Source: Anaeramoeba flamelloides
Lineage: Eukaryota; Metamonada; Anaeramoebidae
Length of the DNA: 64,000 nucleotides
Assembly (NCBI GenBank): GCA_027625915.1
Contig: JANTQA010000033.1
Location: 6,696,001 to 6,760,000 of the forward strand
Direction: 5' to 3'
The notes under the pieces: generated by a model
Database searches by the model: none
What the model saw: only the letters and a program-made list of their open reading frames with translations
What the model was told of the DNA's origin: nothing
Part shown: in pieces, positions 52,367 through 63,075 of the stretch
Numbering within the stretch: position 1 is the first letter of the stretch
Layout: every line of letters starts with the position of its first letter
Program-made: the position numbers and the translations under genes

Positions 52367-53252
52367 TAACAGTTGATGAAAAAATGGGATGAGGAATAAA
52401 AGTGTGACGATTATTTTGACCAAAATTAAAAATTTAATCGTCAACATTAGTAGAAATGATCAAATTCATCAGAATTTTTTGAAGATAATTAGAATCCAAA
52501 TGAGGATTAAAGCCTTTTAAGAAATATAGTATCTAACGTATTTTTCACTGATTTCTATTTCATAAATATCCTTCAAATAGAATGTCTTAAAAATCAAATT
52601 TTTATTTTTGAACTAAATCTTAATAGAAGCGAGAAAATGAAGAATTTTCACCATTTATTAACTTTGCCTTTTTAAATTGTTATTTTAAGAATAAGGATAC
52701 CTTGGGTTAATTCTTTGAATATTATATCGATTGCTTTTGGCCTATAATCATTAATCTTTACACTCGGTGCTATTTTTAAAAAATCAAGTTTTTAGGTTAC
52801 TTTTATAGTAACAATGAAAAATGAGAAATTGGAGATTTGTTATTTTCACAATTGATTTATCTTAACATGAATCATGTTTTTCTCAAGTACTCGAAATAAT
52901 TATTCAGATTTAATTTTATATGGATTATTTCTGAATCTCGTAATTTTTCAGATATGAATTGTCCAAAAAATGTACTTTTTACTCATTTTTCCCACTTTTT
53001 TAAATCAAAAATAAAGAATTGGTTTTTAAGACATTCTACTTGAAAGATCTTGATGTAATTGAAATCAGTGACAATCCAAGTTAGATACTATATTTCTTAA
53101 AAGGCTTTACTCCTCATTTGGATTCTTATTAACTTCAAAAAATTCTGATAAATTTGATCATTTCTACTAATGTTGACGATTATATTTTTAATTTTTGACA
53201 AAAAAATCGACACACTTTTTTTCCTCATCCTAATTTTTTTCAGCAACAGTAA
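52367..53252. mobile_element. 886-bp foldback element with about 280-bp inverted arms, family 4, copy 2
   Basis: Arms 52367-52650 and 52975-53252 are reverse complements with high similarity; shared blocks include AATCGTCAACATTAGTAGAA, TCAGAATTTTTTGAAG and AAGAAATATAGTATCTAAC. Ends read TAACAGTTGATGAAAAAATG and, reversed, TTACTGTTGCTGAAAAAAAT. TA dinucleotides lie at the tips. The unrelated spacer of about 320 bp has no coding frame. Arm identity suggests a fairly recent insertion or ongoing correction between arms. Confidence 0.85.
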
Positions 53253-53547
53253 GTATTGAAAAAACTACCTGATATGAAAATAATCCAGTACACGATTTTT
53301 AATTGTTAAAATTAGTGAAAATTGTTGTGTAATTGCAAATATTTAAAATTTCAAATCCATTTCTTTTGAGAATCAAACGTATAAAATTATAACTCACTCA
53401 ACTATTAGAATGATGATTGCAAAAACTCTATTTTTTACAACATTCCATTCAATCAATCAAAAAACATAAGAATAACAATTATCATTTTCCAAACTCAAGG
53501 CAAACATCTGTGAAACCTTCATTGTTTTTTCAAAATAGGTAGATCTA

Positions 53548-54089
53548 AATTCCAATTCAATATTTTTAACACACCAAAATTCAATTTTTGAAAAAAAAAA
53601 ACATAAATAATCAATTCTTGTAGAAATACCAAATTAAAACCATTTACGATAATTGAAACGTTAACAATTGTACATAAATTACAATACTCACAAAACAAAA
53701 AATCAAGAATTATCAATACTAATAAATCATGAGTGTGTTAAAAATTTTGGAGAGAGCAAAACAAAAAAATATATTGGTAAATATTTTGAAATTTTATAAG
53801 CAATTATTGATCGATCAAAGGTTAGATACTATCAACTAATTTTATTTGAGTTCTTCTATTTTGAACAACTAAACCCAAACTTTAACCTAATATCAATCGA
53901 AAAAAAGTTTGATCTAGCAAAAAAAGTTACGTAATTTAAAACATGAAAATGAAAACAAAAAAACCAAAAGATGAAAAAATGATTTTCATATTTTACAAAA
54001 ATTGAAAATTATTTCCGATTTGAATTGAAATTGAATTATTGTGATTGTTTGGGATTTTTTAATTTTGTGGAAAATTTTGAATTTTAGTT
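53548..54089 (-). mobile_element. TA-flanked 540-bp MITE, family 2, copy 3 (inverted)
   Basis: On the minus strand it starts AACTAAAATTCAAAATTTTC and follows the order of the copies at 55797 and 58454, including TTTGATCGATCAATAATTG and the ACACACTCATG-like stretch near the far end. TA lies on both sides. It is more diverged than copies 1 and 2. Confidence 0.75.
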
Positions 54090-54241
54090 TACAAAGATTT
54101 CCAAACATATAAATGAGTTTTCTATAGAGACCCTACTTAAATAAACATTGGGTAGGTTTATTACTTTTTTCCTAAAAAATTTGGTTATTTATAAAAAGGA
54201 TTTGATTTTCAAAATCTATTACATAGACCGCAATTTTACTA

Positions 54242-54437
54242 CCGTCAGTTCCACTTGTAAGGCTCAAACTTTCAACGAAATTTAAAGCACAATAAAAATT
54301 CTAAATTAAGGCACAAAATTCAGATTCTAGTAAGATAAATTGTAAAAAAACAATTCAAAATTTTGTGTCTTAATTTGAGATTTTTTTGAGCCTTAAATTT
54401 CATTGAAAGTTTGTGTCTTAAAAGTGGAACTAACTGT
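54242..54437. mobile_element. Tc1/mariner-like MITE, family 1, copy 4
   Basis: A 196-bp near-palindrome with ends CCGTCAGTTCCACTTGTAAG and (reversed) CAGTTAGTTCCACTTTTAAG, TA on each side, and the same inner TTAAAGCACAATAAAAATT arm as the other copies. Confidence 0.87.
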
Positions 54438-55796
54438 ATTTATTAAAAATTAAAAATCTTTTACTCGATTATTTTCACATCAGATATTTTTTTCAATTAT
54501 CGAATATTATTTTTTTGAAAGTATTCAAAAAATTGAGAAAGAATAATAAAATCCATCTGATACCTTTAATCTTTCTGTTATTACCAATTTACAGAAAAAA
54601 AATGATATTATGTTATTAATTAATGTTTTGCAATAATAAAATTAAAAAATATTTATTTTATATTTTAATTTTACTTTATTGGATTCTAGAAAATATTTTG
54701 GAACTTTTTTCACCTGATGGTTTGATTATTTCAAGTTTATTATTTAACAAGAACAAGAATAAATTGATTCAAAATATAAGTTGAATAATAAAGATATTAT
54801 GATTTTTTTTTTTTATTTTTAATACAATTATTCTAATTTTTTTACAAATAGAGTTTATATTTTAAAAAATATTTATTACTAAATTTAGTTGAATTTTTTT
54901 TTAAAGGAACAATATTGAAAAAATTTTGACTTGCCAAAAATAATAAATTGTAAAAAAAAAAACATTTATTTAGTACCTACGAATAAATGATTAAATATTA
55001 TTAATAATTCACTAATAAAAAATTATAAACATACCAAACCATTTTTTTTATATAAAACAAAAATAATTAAAACAAACGACTAAAAAAAAATGTGAATCAC
55101 ACTATTTAAAATGAGCTTTGTAACTTTTTTATTACAAAGGTTCAATGAAAAAAGGTTAACAAGAAGTTTTTTTGTTAATAAATATCGGCACTTTAATGAT
55201 CCTTGCAAAGTCCCCATGTTGGTTGTGATTTATTGGTATTTTCTCCAGATCTTTTTTTTAAACTAGATCTTTCACAAAGAAATAAAAAAAAAGTAAAGGA
55301 AGATAACGAAGAAAATAAAAAGAAAAAAGTTTAAATTAGACTTTTACAAAATAACTAGTTTATTATTATTTTTTCTTGTTAATTAAAAGAGACAACCTAA
55401 AAACACACCACATTGTCTGAAACACTAAATTTATCCAAGAATTTTATCAGAGCTATATTGTGGGTAATACTAAAACACGTGGAATTGCCTCCTTTAAAAA
55501 AATAAAAAGAAAATTTTTATTTCTATATAAATAAAAATCAGGAAAAAGAGAAATTAAAGTCATAAATAATAAAATTTGTAGAAAAGAAGAAAAAAATTAA
55601 GGGGTATTTCTCTTTATTGTCACAAGTGCTGAATGGGTTATTAATTGTTCCCATTTATATTCAAAAGGTTGAAATATTTTTAATAGTTATCATCAAAATA
55701 ATAATTTATGAAATACCATATGTTACAGAAATTGATCCACTTGATTGATTTTCTAATAGAAAGTTAACCCCTTTACAAGGTAACTATATATATATA

Positions 55797-56329
55797 AACT
55801 AGATTCCAAAATTTTGGACTCAGTTTAAACAGTAGAAAGAACATCATTACCACACTTTAAATTCAATTTGTAAAGAATTTTGATTTTACAAACTATTTCA
55901 TTTTTTGTCTTTTTTGTTTTGTTTTCATTTCCTTTTTTCCATTTATGTAATCTCGTTTGTTAGATCTGGATTTTTTTTTCAATGTTTGATTGAAGGTTAG
56001 TGTTGAGTTTCTTAAATTGAAAAATAACATACAATTGGTCGATGATATCTTAACATTTGATCGATCAACAATTGTTGGTGAAATTTCAACATTTTCACAA
56101 GTAAATTTTTTTGGTTCCGCTCGTTTCATTATTTTGGACACACCTGTTTTTATTTTTGAGTTTTATATTTTTTTCTTTTATTTGTATGAAAATGATTACT
56201 GATTAAAAAATTAATGATCGGGTAATTTTAATATTATTTTATATTATGTTTGGAAAAATAAAATAAATTGGGATTTTTTTTTGGGCTTATTTTTGATTTT
56301 GGGTGTGTCCAAATTTTTGGAATGGGGTT
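55797..56329 (+). mobile_element. TA-flanked 533-bp MITE, family 2, copy 1
   Basis: Left end AACTAGATTCCAAAATTTTG, right end (reversed) AACCCCATTCCAAAAATTTG; TA lies on both sides. It is nearly collinear with 58454-58983, sharing AACATTTGATCGATCAACAA and TTTCATTATTTTGGACACAC. A short open frame at 55990-56202 is also open in part in the second copy but resembles no transposase and is shared because the copies are similar. Confidence 0.88.
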
Positions 56330-56540
56330 TAATATCATATTCACCAATTGTTTAATTTCAGTTTCTTTTGTTATTTGATATAAGCCATCTAGAAAATACA
56401 AAAAAAAAACACACCTTTTAATTTGTATCACTTGTTTACTAATATACACCTGTGTTATCTTTGTAACAGTTTTTTTTAAACATTTTGAACAAGTTGAACT
56501 TATCTAGAAAAAGTATGACAAAATCAATTTATGTAATTTT

Positions 56541-56776
56541 TACTGATAAATTCAAATAAATTTCATATATTTTTTAGTTCAATTTCCCATTATGTAAATC
56601 TATCAACTTAACTTTTAAAATAACTCAAGAGAAAGTATCCTTTGAATGGGAAACCAATTTTACAAAGTTCCTTAGAATTTAAACCAAAAAATGCTTTCTT
56701 CAAAGCTTGTGTAAAAAATTTTCAAAAAGAAAAATGAAGCAAAAAAATTTTCAGATATTTATTTGAATTTATCAGT
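56541..56776. mobile_element. 236-bp foldback with perfect 20-bp ends, family 8
   Basis: TACTGATAAATTCAAATAAA at the left and its exact reverse complement at the right. If the outer TA is the target duplication, the element is 56543-56774 and begins CTGATAAATT. The arms diverge quickly inward. Confidence 0.7.
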
Positions 56777-56826
56777 ACTAATCAGAAAGTTTATACTTAT
56801 TTATGATTCTTAAAGAATGTAAATAA

Positions 56827-57066
56827 AAGGCTTTTTTCGAACATAACCAGCTGAGATCTCTAATTAGTTCCATTTCTGTGATTTTGGAAATCCAGAAAAG
56901 AGATCTTATAGTTTCTCAGGATCAAAATACAGAACATATTTGTTATCAGTTAAAAGGATACAATTCTTTTGCTTGTAAAAGTAGTTTTCAGAAACTATTT
57001 GATACCAATAAAGGACTAAAGAGGAGGGTGCTAATTAAATATCTGAACACAACCTTAATAATTTAA
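56827..57066 (+). pseudogene. possible relic of a Tc1/mariner-type transposase N-terminal region
   Basis: An 80-codon open frame whose codon use looks more protein-like than its surroundings. It contains TEHICYQLKGYN, SSFQKLFDTN and GLKRRVLIK, which together resemble the second helix-turn-helix of Tc1-like transposases (a T..I...L segment, then S...Q.L...GL+.R). No catalytic DDE/D region or ATG in a good position is seen. It lies between two TA-flanked MITEs, so a dead source element is plausible, but the match is short and by eye only. Confidence 0.35.
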
Positions 57067-57422
57067 ACATTTCAAAAAGTATTCTTCTACTTTTTTTTTT
57101 TTTTTTTTTTGAATCAAAAATTTATTAATGTTCTTTGAATAATGGTTTTAATGAATAACAGAAAATTACAAAGTTACTAAATGGACCTAAATTGGTAATT
57201 TCAATTCTTATTATTTTTAAATCAAAAAGAAAAGAAAAAGAAAAAAATAAATAACAAAAATGAAGAATACAACAATAATGTATATTAAAAGATCTGACTA
57301 AAGTCCGTTTCTTTGAACTTCGGTCTGGTCTTTTCTCCTGAGCTTAGAATTCTATTTCTTGATCATACCTTCAGTTCTTCGAAAGTTACTTTTAATTTCC
57401 ATTTAGATCCTTCACCAATACT

Positions 57423-57731
57423 TTAGTATTTGCTAGGTGGTAAGTTTTTGAAATTTTTCTTTGACTGAATAAAGTTTTGGTATCGAGCAAATTGATCTTT
57501 AGCTTCGCGTAAATACTTTTCATCATTACGAATGTAAAAGAAAAAATCATCAGTCTGTAATCTTCCTCTTTTTCTTCCAATTTCCCCCAATTCTTTGGTG
57601 AGATTGAAAACATAATTTCGAAGCACCGTATCAAGGAAATCGATCGATTCTTTATTTGGCTCCTCGGGATCACCTAAAGCAATCAGCAAGTTTTTTATAA
57701 ACTCATTAAATTCGGTTTGTTTTCCTGACAT
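57423..57731 (-). CDS. TAF13: TFIID subunit TAF13
   Basis: TAF13 pairs with TAF11 through histone folds in TFIID and contacts TBP. The single-exon frame of 102 residues (human 124) starts at ATG 57731. Key match: LIALGDPEEPNKESIDFLDTVLRNYV (quoted in part: LGDPEEPNKESIDFLD) against human YGFGDDQNPYTESVDILEDLV; then IGRKRGRLQTDDFFFYIRND against human IGRQGRVQVEDIVFLIRKD, followed by KYLREAKDQFARYQNF, the last helix. Nearly the whole length is the histone fold; the acidic N-terminal extension of animal TAF13 is missing. A family 6 repeat begins 66 bp upstream of the start codon, so promoter sequence is either very short or lies in the repeat. Confidence 0.87.
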   Translation of the reverse strand: MSGKQTEFNEFIKNLLIALGDPEEPNKESIDFLDTVLRNYVFNLTKELGEIGRKRGRLQTDDFFFYIRNDEKYLREAKDQFARYQNFIQSKKNFKNLPPSKY

Positions 57732-57797
57732 TTACAATTACCTCTTTGAAAACAAAACTATGAAACGTTAGTAAATGATAAAAAAATGATTCTTCAA

Positions 57798-58431
57798 AGA
57801 TTAAAATTTTGTGTTCAGTTTTCCTCAGTTTGGGATATTATTTGTTATTTTTATAAAGAATCGAGTGTTTGGGTGAGTTTCTTGTCTTTTAATCGGTTGA
57901 TCAGTAAAGTACTGACTTTTTTTTTAAACCAAATAAAAGTAATTCTTTAATTTTCATTTTTTTGTGTTTCTTAATTAAAAATAATTCCACTCATCTTTGA
58001 ACTATTCCAAAACTAAAGTAATACTTAAAGTGGGACGTTGATTTAACTGTTGTTGGTTAAGAATTTTGAAGATTATTTTTATTGCCACTCTTTGAAAATT
58101 TCGTTACTTTTTGATTTTTTTTATTTGTCTAAACATTACTTTTGGTTGTTGAAGAGTTTTTAATTTAACAAATAATTATAAAAAATCAAATTACAAGTCC
58201 ACAAAATACTCAAAATGATTTCTACTGAGATGGAATTAACTTTGTATATCAAAATGAATTTTTTTAGATCTCTAAGAAGAAAAATTATTGGATGTTTTAT
58301 TGGTATGTGAATTGGATTATTTTTACAAAAAAACTTTAATTTAGATTATGAAGAACTGGTAGATCTTTAATTTTTATTCTTAATATTTAAGTAGTATTTG
58401 TGATAATAAAATCAAATATAAAATTTTATCA
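57798..58431 (+). mobile_element. dispersed 634-bp TIR repeat, family 6, copy 2
   Basis: Collinear with 27891-28529. Ends GATTAAAATTTTGTGTTCAG and (reversed) GATAAAATTTTATATTTGAT. It ends next to a family 2 MITE and begins close to the TAF13 start codon. Confidence 0.65.
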
Positions 58432-58453
58432 AATTAAATTCATTACCAAAGTA

Positions 58454-58983
58454 AACTAGATTCCAAAAATTTTGAACACAGTTTAAACAGTAGAAAGAAC
58501 ATCAATACTGCACTTTAAATTCAAATTGGAAAGAATTTTGATTTTACAAACAATTTCATTTTTTGTCTTTTTTGTTTTGTTTTCATTTCCTTTTTTGCAG
58601 TTACCTCATCTGTTTCATTAGATCTGAAATTTTTTTTCGATGGTTGATAGAAGGTTAGTGTTGAGTTTGTTAAATTGGAAAATCACATACAATTGGTAGA
58701 TGGTATCTTAACATTTGATCGATCAACAATTGTTGGTGAAATTTCAACAAATTTACCAATACATTTTTTGTTCCGCTCGTTTCATTATTTTGGACACACC
58801 TGTTTTTTATTTTTGAGTTTTATATTTTTTTTTTTTTATTTGGGTTCGAATGATTACTTATTAAAACATTAATACTGAGCAACTTAAATTTGGTTTTATC
58901 TTAGGTTTGGAAAAATACAATAAATTGGGTTTTTTTTTGCCTATTTTTGATTTTGGGTGTGTCCAAATTTTTGGAACGGGGTT
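58454..58983 (+). mobile_element. TA-flanked 530-bp MITE, family 2, copy 2
   Basis: Starts AACTAGATTCCAAAAATTTT and ends, reversed, AACCCCGTTCCAAAAATTTG, with TA on each side. It is very similar to copy 1 along its whole length, which suggests that both moved recently. Confidence 0.88.
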
Positions 58984-61054
58984 TATGTTCAAAAAAATCG
59001 AGACAAATACAATGATTAGAGATTACCAACTGGTGTAAAAAATATCACTAATTGCACCCCTTAGAATTAATTGACATATTTTTTAAATGTATGTGAATGA
59101 AAGACATTAGAACATGGATTTTGGTCTTGTTAACAAAAATCTATTTTGTGTTTTTTTATCAAATTACCATAATAATTATTCTTAAAAAGATTAATTGAAA
59201 AGACTATTTCCTTATTTTTCAATTTAAATAACATTATTAAAGGTTACCTAAAAGGAAACCACAAGATAGGATTTTGTGTCAAAATATTGTTTAATCGTCT
59301 GTTATAGTTACTTAATTTTAGAAATACATTGAGGTGAAGGCTCAGAATTAGGTCATATTAAATAATAAATATACCAACTATTAAAGTTAGTTACTGTTGT
59401 TAGTATATTTTATTCAGAGATCAAAATGGATATCAAAATTTTGAAAATTAACAATTATTTTTTTCAAATAAATTTTTTTAAAAATGTCTAATTATCAAAT
59501 GTGGGCTTTTTAGATGAATTGATTTTGAAAGAAAAATTATGAGAATAAAATATCATATTATAATTTATTATTTTGATCAAAATCTATAATTTTTTGAAAA
59601 AAAATTATATTTTAGAAATAATTCTTGATTATAATTTTAGTGTTAGATTTTTCAATTATATAATTTAATATTATTTTGTGATTCTCTTCAAAATATTTTG
59701 TCTTATCCATTCTGAAAAAAAAAGCAACCAAGTAAAAAGGGTATAATACTAATTGTCAGAATTGACAAATTTTCAATTATTTCAAATTATATTTTTGAAG
59801 ATTTTCATTAATTTGATTTGCATCTAAGATTATACTATTTTTTAAAAGTTTTGAGAGTAAAAATAAATAATATTATTTTATCATTGGTAATATTTAATTA
59901 CTTAAACTGTCAAAAATCAAAAATTGTTTAAACTATCAATTCAAAATACTTGTGAAAAATTTATACAAAAACATAATTTGTAACTTGTTAAACTTTAGTG
60001 AAAATTTTTTACCCCTTAAAACAAGTGATATAGCCTAGATTACTATCTTTTTATTATTATATTATTTTTACTAAATCCGAGCCGAATTCCCCTAAAGTAC
60101 CATCTAAACAGCCCAAAACAATTATACATCCTCTAAAATACCCTATTATATCTTAAACTACCAGCAGAAGGATTTTTAAATACATACAGTCAATATATTT
60201 CAAATAAATTTACTATTTTATGAAAAATGGGAATTTTTCCAATTTTGAGAACCAAAAAGTTTTTGAGTAAAAACACATATTCAATGTTTTTCTCTTAATC
60301 TAAAATTAATAATGGATCTCTCATTGAAAACATCATGGTTTTTTCGTTTGTAGATGAGTGGAAGTTTATTAACTTTTTAATCTTTGTTACTGGTTTTAGT
60401 CTTAAAAATAGACGAAAAAAGTGAAATTAACCGAGTAAAAAATAAAAATAAAAGTGAGTTTCTCAGAGATATTTTCCCAAATTCCTATCTACCGATTAAA
60501 CGAATAGAAATAGTATTTGATGTATTAAAGATTTTAAAGGAAGAGCAATTATTATGAAAAATGGTTTATTTGTTGAAAATATAAACAGTAAAAAAGCAAA
60601 AGGTTAAAAATACTTTATTTAGATTATTGTTTTTTAAAACCAGTAAAAGGAAAATGTAAATGAAAAATAAAATAATAAAAAATATTTAAAAATTTAGTTA
60701 TTTATAATTGATAAAAAAATCTTTTTATAGATTTTTTTTATTTTCAATTCACGGATGAGACAAATCTCGAATTTGTAAATTTTGAGTGGATATAATCAAT
60801 AATGCACCTGTGCTGGGATAATTACTATTTTTATATTGAGAATTTGCATTATTCGCATATTAAAACAATAAAGAAATTCTCCACAGTAGTTTAAATTTGA
60901 AGTTATTGTTATCCTGTGATTTTTTTGTCTACCCGTGTTAAAAAAACATAAATATTCAAATAATGGTAGTTATCTCCATATTGCATCTATTACGATGATT
61001 ATGTAGATTATGCTTATCTGATACTCTATTTTATATTTTGGTAAAAAAACAGAA

Positions 61055-61507
61055 TTAATTTTCATTATTTGTAGGGATAAAGATTTGAGGAGGTTTGATT
61101 AAAGATACTTCCAATCTATTTTTTTTTGAATATTTTTTTTTTGAAAAGGGGCTTTTTTTGATTGTTGATGCCTTTATATAGATTTGGTTTAATAAGGAAA
61201 TTAATAAATTAATTTTTTTAGATTTTATATCAATCAAAGAGAATTGTTGTAATTCTACAGGTATTGTATTTTTACCAAGGATATAAAATGATAGAATTAT
61301 TGAAGAAAAGGCTATTTCTGATGGTCTGAAGCGAGTATAAATTGTATAACTTAAAAGTGAAAGTTCACAAATATAGCTTGACAAATGATAAAGTTTTTCT
61401 TTATTCCCTAAAACATCAATAAAATATTTTAAAAAATATTTGCTATTAATTTTTGATTTTATATTTGATCCGAATGTTTTCAAGATTTTTTTTTCCATTT
61501 CATCCAT
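61055..61507 (-). CDS. cyclin, C-terminal cyclin-box exon (5' part not found)
   Basis: Cyclins activate CDKs. This 150-residue 3' exon reads as the end of the N-terminal cyclin box and the C-terminal box of A/B-type cyclins: EMEKKILKTFG (typical MEK.IL..L.F), YFLKYFIDVLGNKEKLYHLS, then YICELSLLSYTIYTRFRPSE and IAFSSIILSFYILGKN, followed by a Lys-rich tail. It is preceded directly by an AG (CTAG before ATGGATG) and an in-frame TAG, so it begins at a splice acceptor and not at a true start. The essential first cyclin box, with the CDK-binding helix, is not visible within 2.5 kb upstream on this strand. Either a long intron separates it, possibly reaching beyond the window, or this is a truncated copy. 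Confidence 0.7.
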   Translation of the reverse strand: MDEMEKKILKTFGSNIKSKINSKYFLKYFIDVLGNKEKLYHLSSYICELSLLSYTIYTRFRPSEIAFSSIILSFYILGKNTIPVELQQFSLIDIKSKKINLLISLLNQIYIKASTIKKSPFSKKKYSKKNRLEVSLIKPPQIFIPTNNEN

Positions 61508-61638
61508 CTAGTTAATGATTAAAATATAAAGAATAATCATAAAATAAGAATAGGAATTATAAGAATAATTAAAAAATAAAGGAAATTTTATTTGATAAAA
61601 TATACATTAATAAAAATAATTAAATAAAATTAAATGTA

Positions 61639-62737
61639 AACCAAAATTCAAAACTTCATATGCCGTTAAAACAGTTCAAAAGATCACAATAATTAAAATT
61701 CCAGTCAAAAGGGAAATAATATTGATTTTTTGAAAAATATGAAAAATATTTTTAAATCTTTGAGTTTTTTATTTTCATTTCATTTTTTTTCATATTTCGT
61801 AGCTTGTTTCTTTCCATCAATAATATTTTCGAACACTTGATATTATGCTAAATTTGGGTTTTTTTAAAATAGAAGAACTCAAATAAAATTAGTTGATAGT
61901 ATCTAAAATATTTGATCGATCAGTAATTCTAAATAGAATTTAAACAAACATACCAAGACATTTTTTTGCCCATTCTGTAACAAAAAAAATTGATGGCATA
62001 GACCACTTTATTTGAGGCTGTGAAAAATATGAGAGAGCTAGAAAACACTGGAAAAAACAAATCAGTTAAAATCAAAATTTTTGACTATAACATATAGGTC
62101 AAAAAAAACCCAGATGAATTACTGAGGAAAATGAACATAAAAGAAATTTATGACATTACCATAGAATATATTCTGGTCAACATGACTCAACACACAATTA
62201 GGAAAAAAGAACTCAAGACAAAAAAAAAAATACATATCAACAAATTCATTTAAACTAGAAAATTTGAGGTCTATCACAACAATTATTTTAAACCTCTTTA
62301 TTTTTTCCACTCTTCATTCTTTTCTTTCTATCATTTTTCACAACTTCTTCATTTTTTACTCTTTCGTGTTTTAGAAAACTAAATTAAGATTCAAATACTT
62401 CTAATGACTATATCTATTAGATATTCTTTGAATTAGAAGTCTCAAATTTAATAAACTCAAAATTCTCTCTTTAACAGATTAGATGAGGTTTCATCTAACC
62501 CTTAACAATAAATTCAAGACATTTTTTTGTTTTGCTGTCTTCAAAAAATTTAACACACCAATAATTTATTAGTATTGGTAATTATTTATTGTTTTGTGTG
62601 TATTGTAATTTATAAACAATTTTACACATCCCAATTAGCGAATGGTTCTAATTTGGTATTTCAACTTGAATTTATTTAATAATATTTTTTTTTTCAAAAA
62701 TTGAATTTTGATGTGATAAAAATTTTTAATTCGAGTG
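61639..62737 (+). mobile_element. family 2 MITE, copy 4, split by a nested insertion
   Basis: The two outer parts match copy 3 (53548-54089) in order: GATCACAATAATT, then AGTTGATAGTATCTAAAAT and TTTGATCGATCAGTAATT on the left, and TTAACACACCAATAATTTAT with TTGAATTTTGATGTG on the right. Taking out the insertion and one copy of its duplication leaves 538 bp, the family's normal length. TA flanks both ends (61637-61638 and 62738-62739). Confidence 0.75.
61969..62514. mobile_element. 546-bp insertion inside a MITE, with 15-bp target duplication
   Basis: CAAGACATTTTTTTG occurs at both borders (61954-61968 and 62515-62529), and the uninterrupted family 2 copies have one such site. The insert has no terminal inverted repeats and no useful reading frame. 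A duplication of 15 bp suggests target-primed insertion (LINE- or SINE-like) more than a cut-and-paste element, but no poly(A) tail, tRNA-like head or reverse-transcriptase remnant is evident, so the class is open. Confidence 0.7.
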
Positions 62738-62906
62738 TACATTCGTTTCTTTAGTAAATGATTGTAATGATGTTTTTAATAGATTCAATTTTCAAATTTA
62801 AAATCAATTTATTGAATATTTCTTCAAAAAAAAACATTGAGAATAATTTATTGTTAGTAATTGTTAAATATCTTATTAGTTTTTTTTTTTTTTTTTTTTT
62901 TTAATT

Positions 62907-63075
62907 TTACTGGCATTTAAATTATTTATGGGAAAATTTTTTCACTTCCCTTTCCATATTTTTCTTTTACAAACTGATTTTTTAAAGGGTGGGTTGTAGT
63001 TTAAAAACTCAATTTAAATTTTGGAAATTGAAAATGAGATGATAATTTTACCCATTTATAATACAAATGCAAGTA
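62907..63075. mobile_element. small foldback MITE, family 3, copy 2
   Basis: Left arm TTACTGGCATTTAAATTATT, right arm (reversed) ACTTGCATTTGTATTATAAA. The interior aligns with copy 1 at 19911: CTTCCCTTTCCATATTTTTC against CTTGACTTTCTATATTTTTC, and GGTGGGTTGTAGTTTAAAAA against GGTTGAGGTTGGATTTTAAA. Confidence 0.6.

Larger units (their letters stand above)
51422..57422. other. repeat-rich region between the SLC12 and TAF13 genes
   Basis: Six kilobases with no intact gene. It holds the long foldback at 52367-53252, family 2 elements at 53548-54089 and 55797-56329, a family 1 MITE at 54242-54437, a perfect-ended foldback at 56541-56776 and a possible transposase relic at 56827-57066. A relatively GC-rich stretch at about 55380-55500 has no assignable function. 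Confidence 0.65.
57732..61054. other. gene-free, repeat-bearing stretch between TAF13 and the cyclin exon
   Basis: It contains the family 6 repeat at 57798-58431 and family 2 MITE at 58454-58983, only 22 bp apart. From 58984 to 61054 I see only AT-rich sequence without coding signal. Confidence 0.6.

Noticed and set aside
55170-55280. Stretch with faint reverse-strand similarity to U6 snRNA (CATGG...GCAAGGAT)
   Set aside because: It lacks the ACAGAGA box, which is invariant in U6, and only about 10 of 18 positions match in the best part. At most a chance resemblance.
55380-55500. Relatively GC-rich segment as a possible structured RNA gene
   Set aside because: I could not form a convincing snRNA, snoRNA, tRNA or SRP-like structure from it, and no conserved boxes are visible.
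55990-56202. Open frame in the family 2 MITE, also partly present at 58675-58872
   Set aside because: Both exist because the repeats are nearly identical. The predicted peptides diverge in frame within the element and have no transposase motif.
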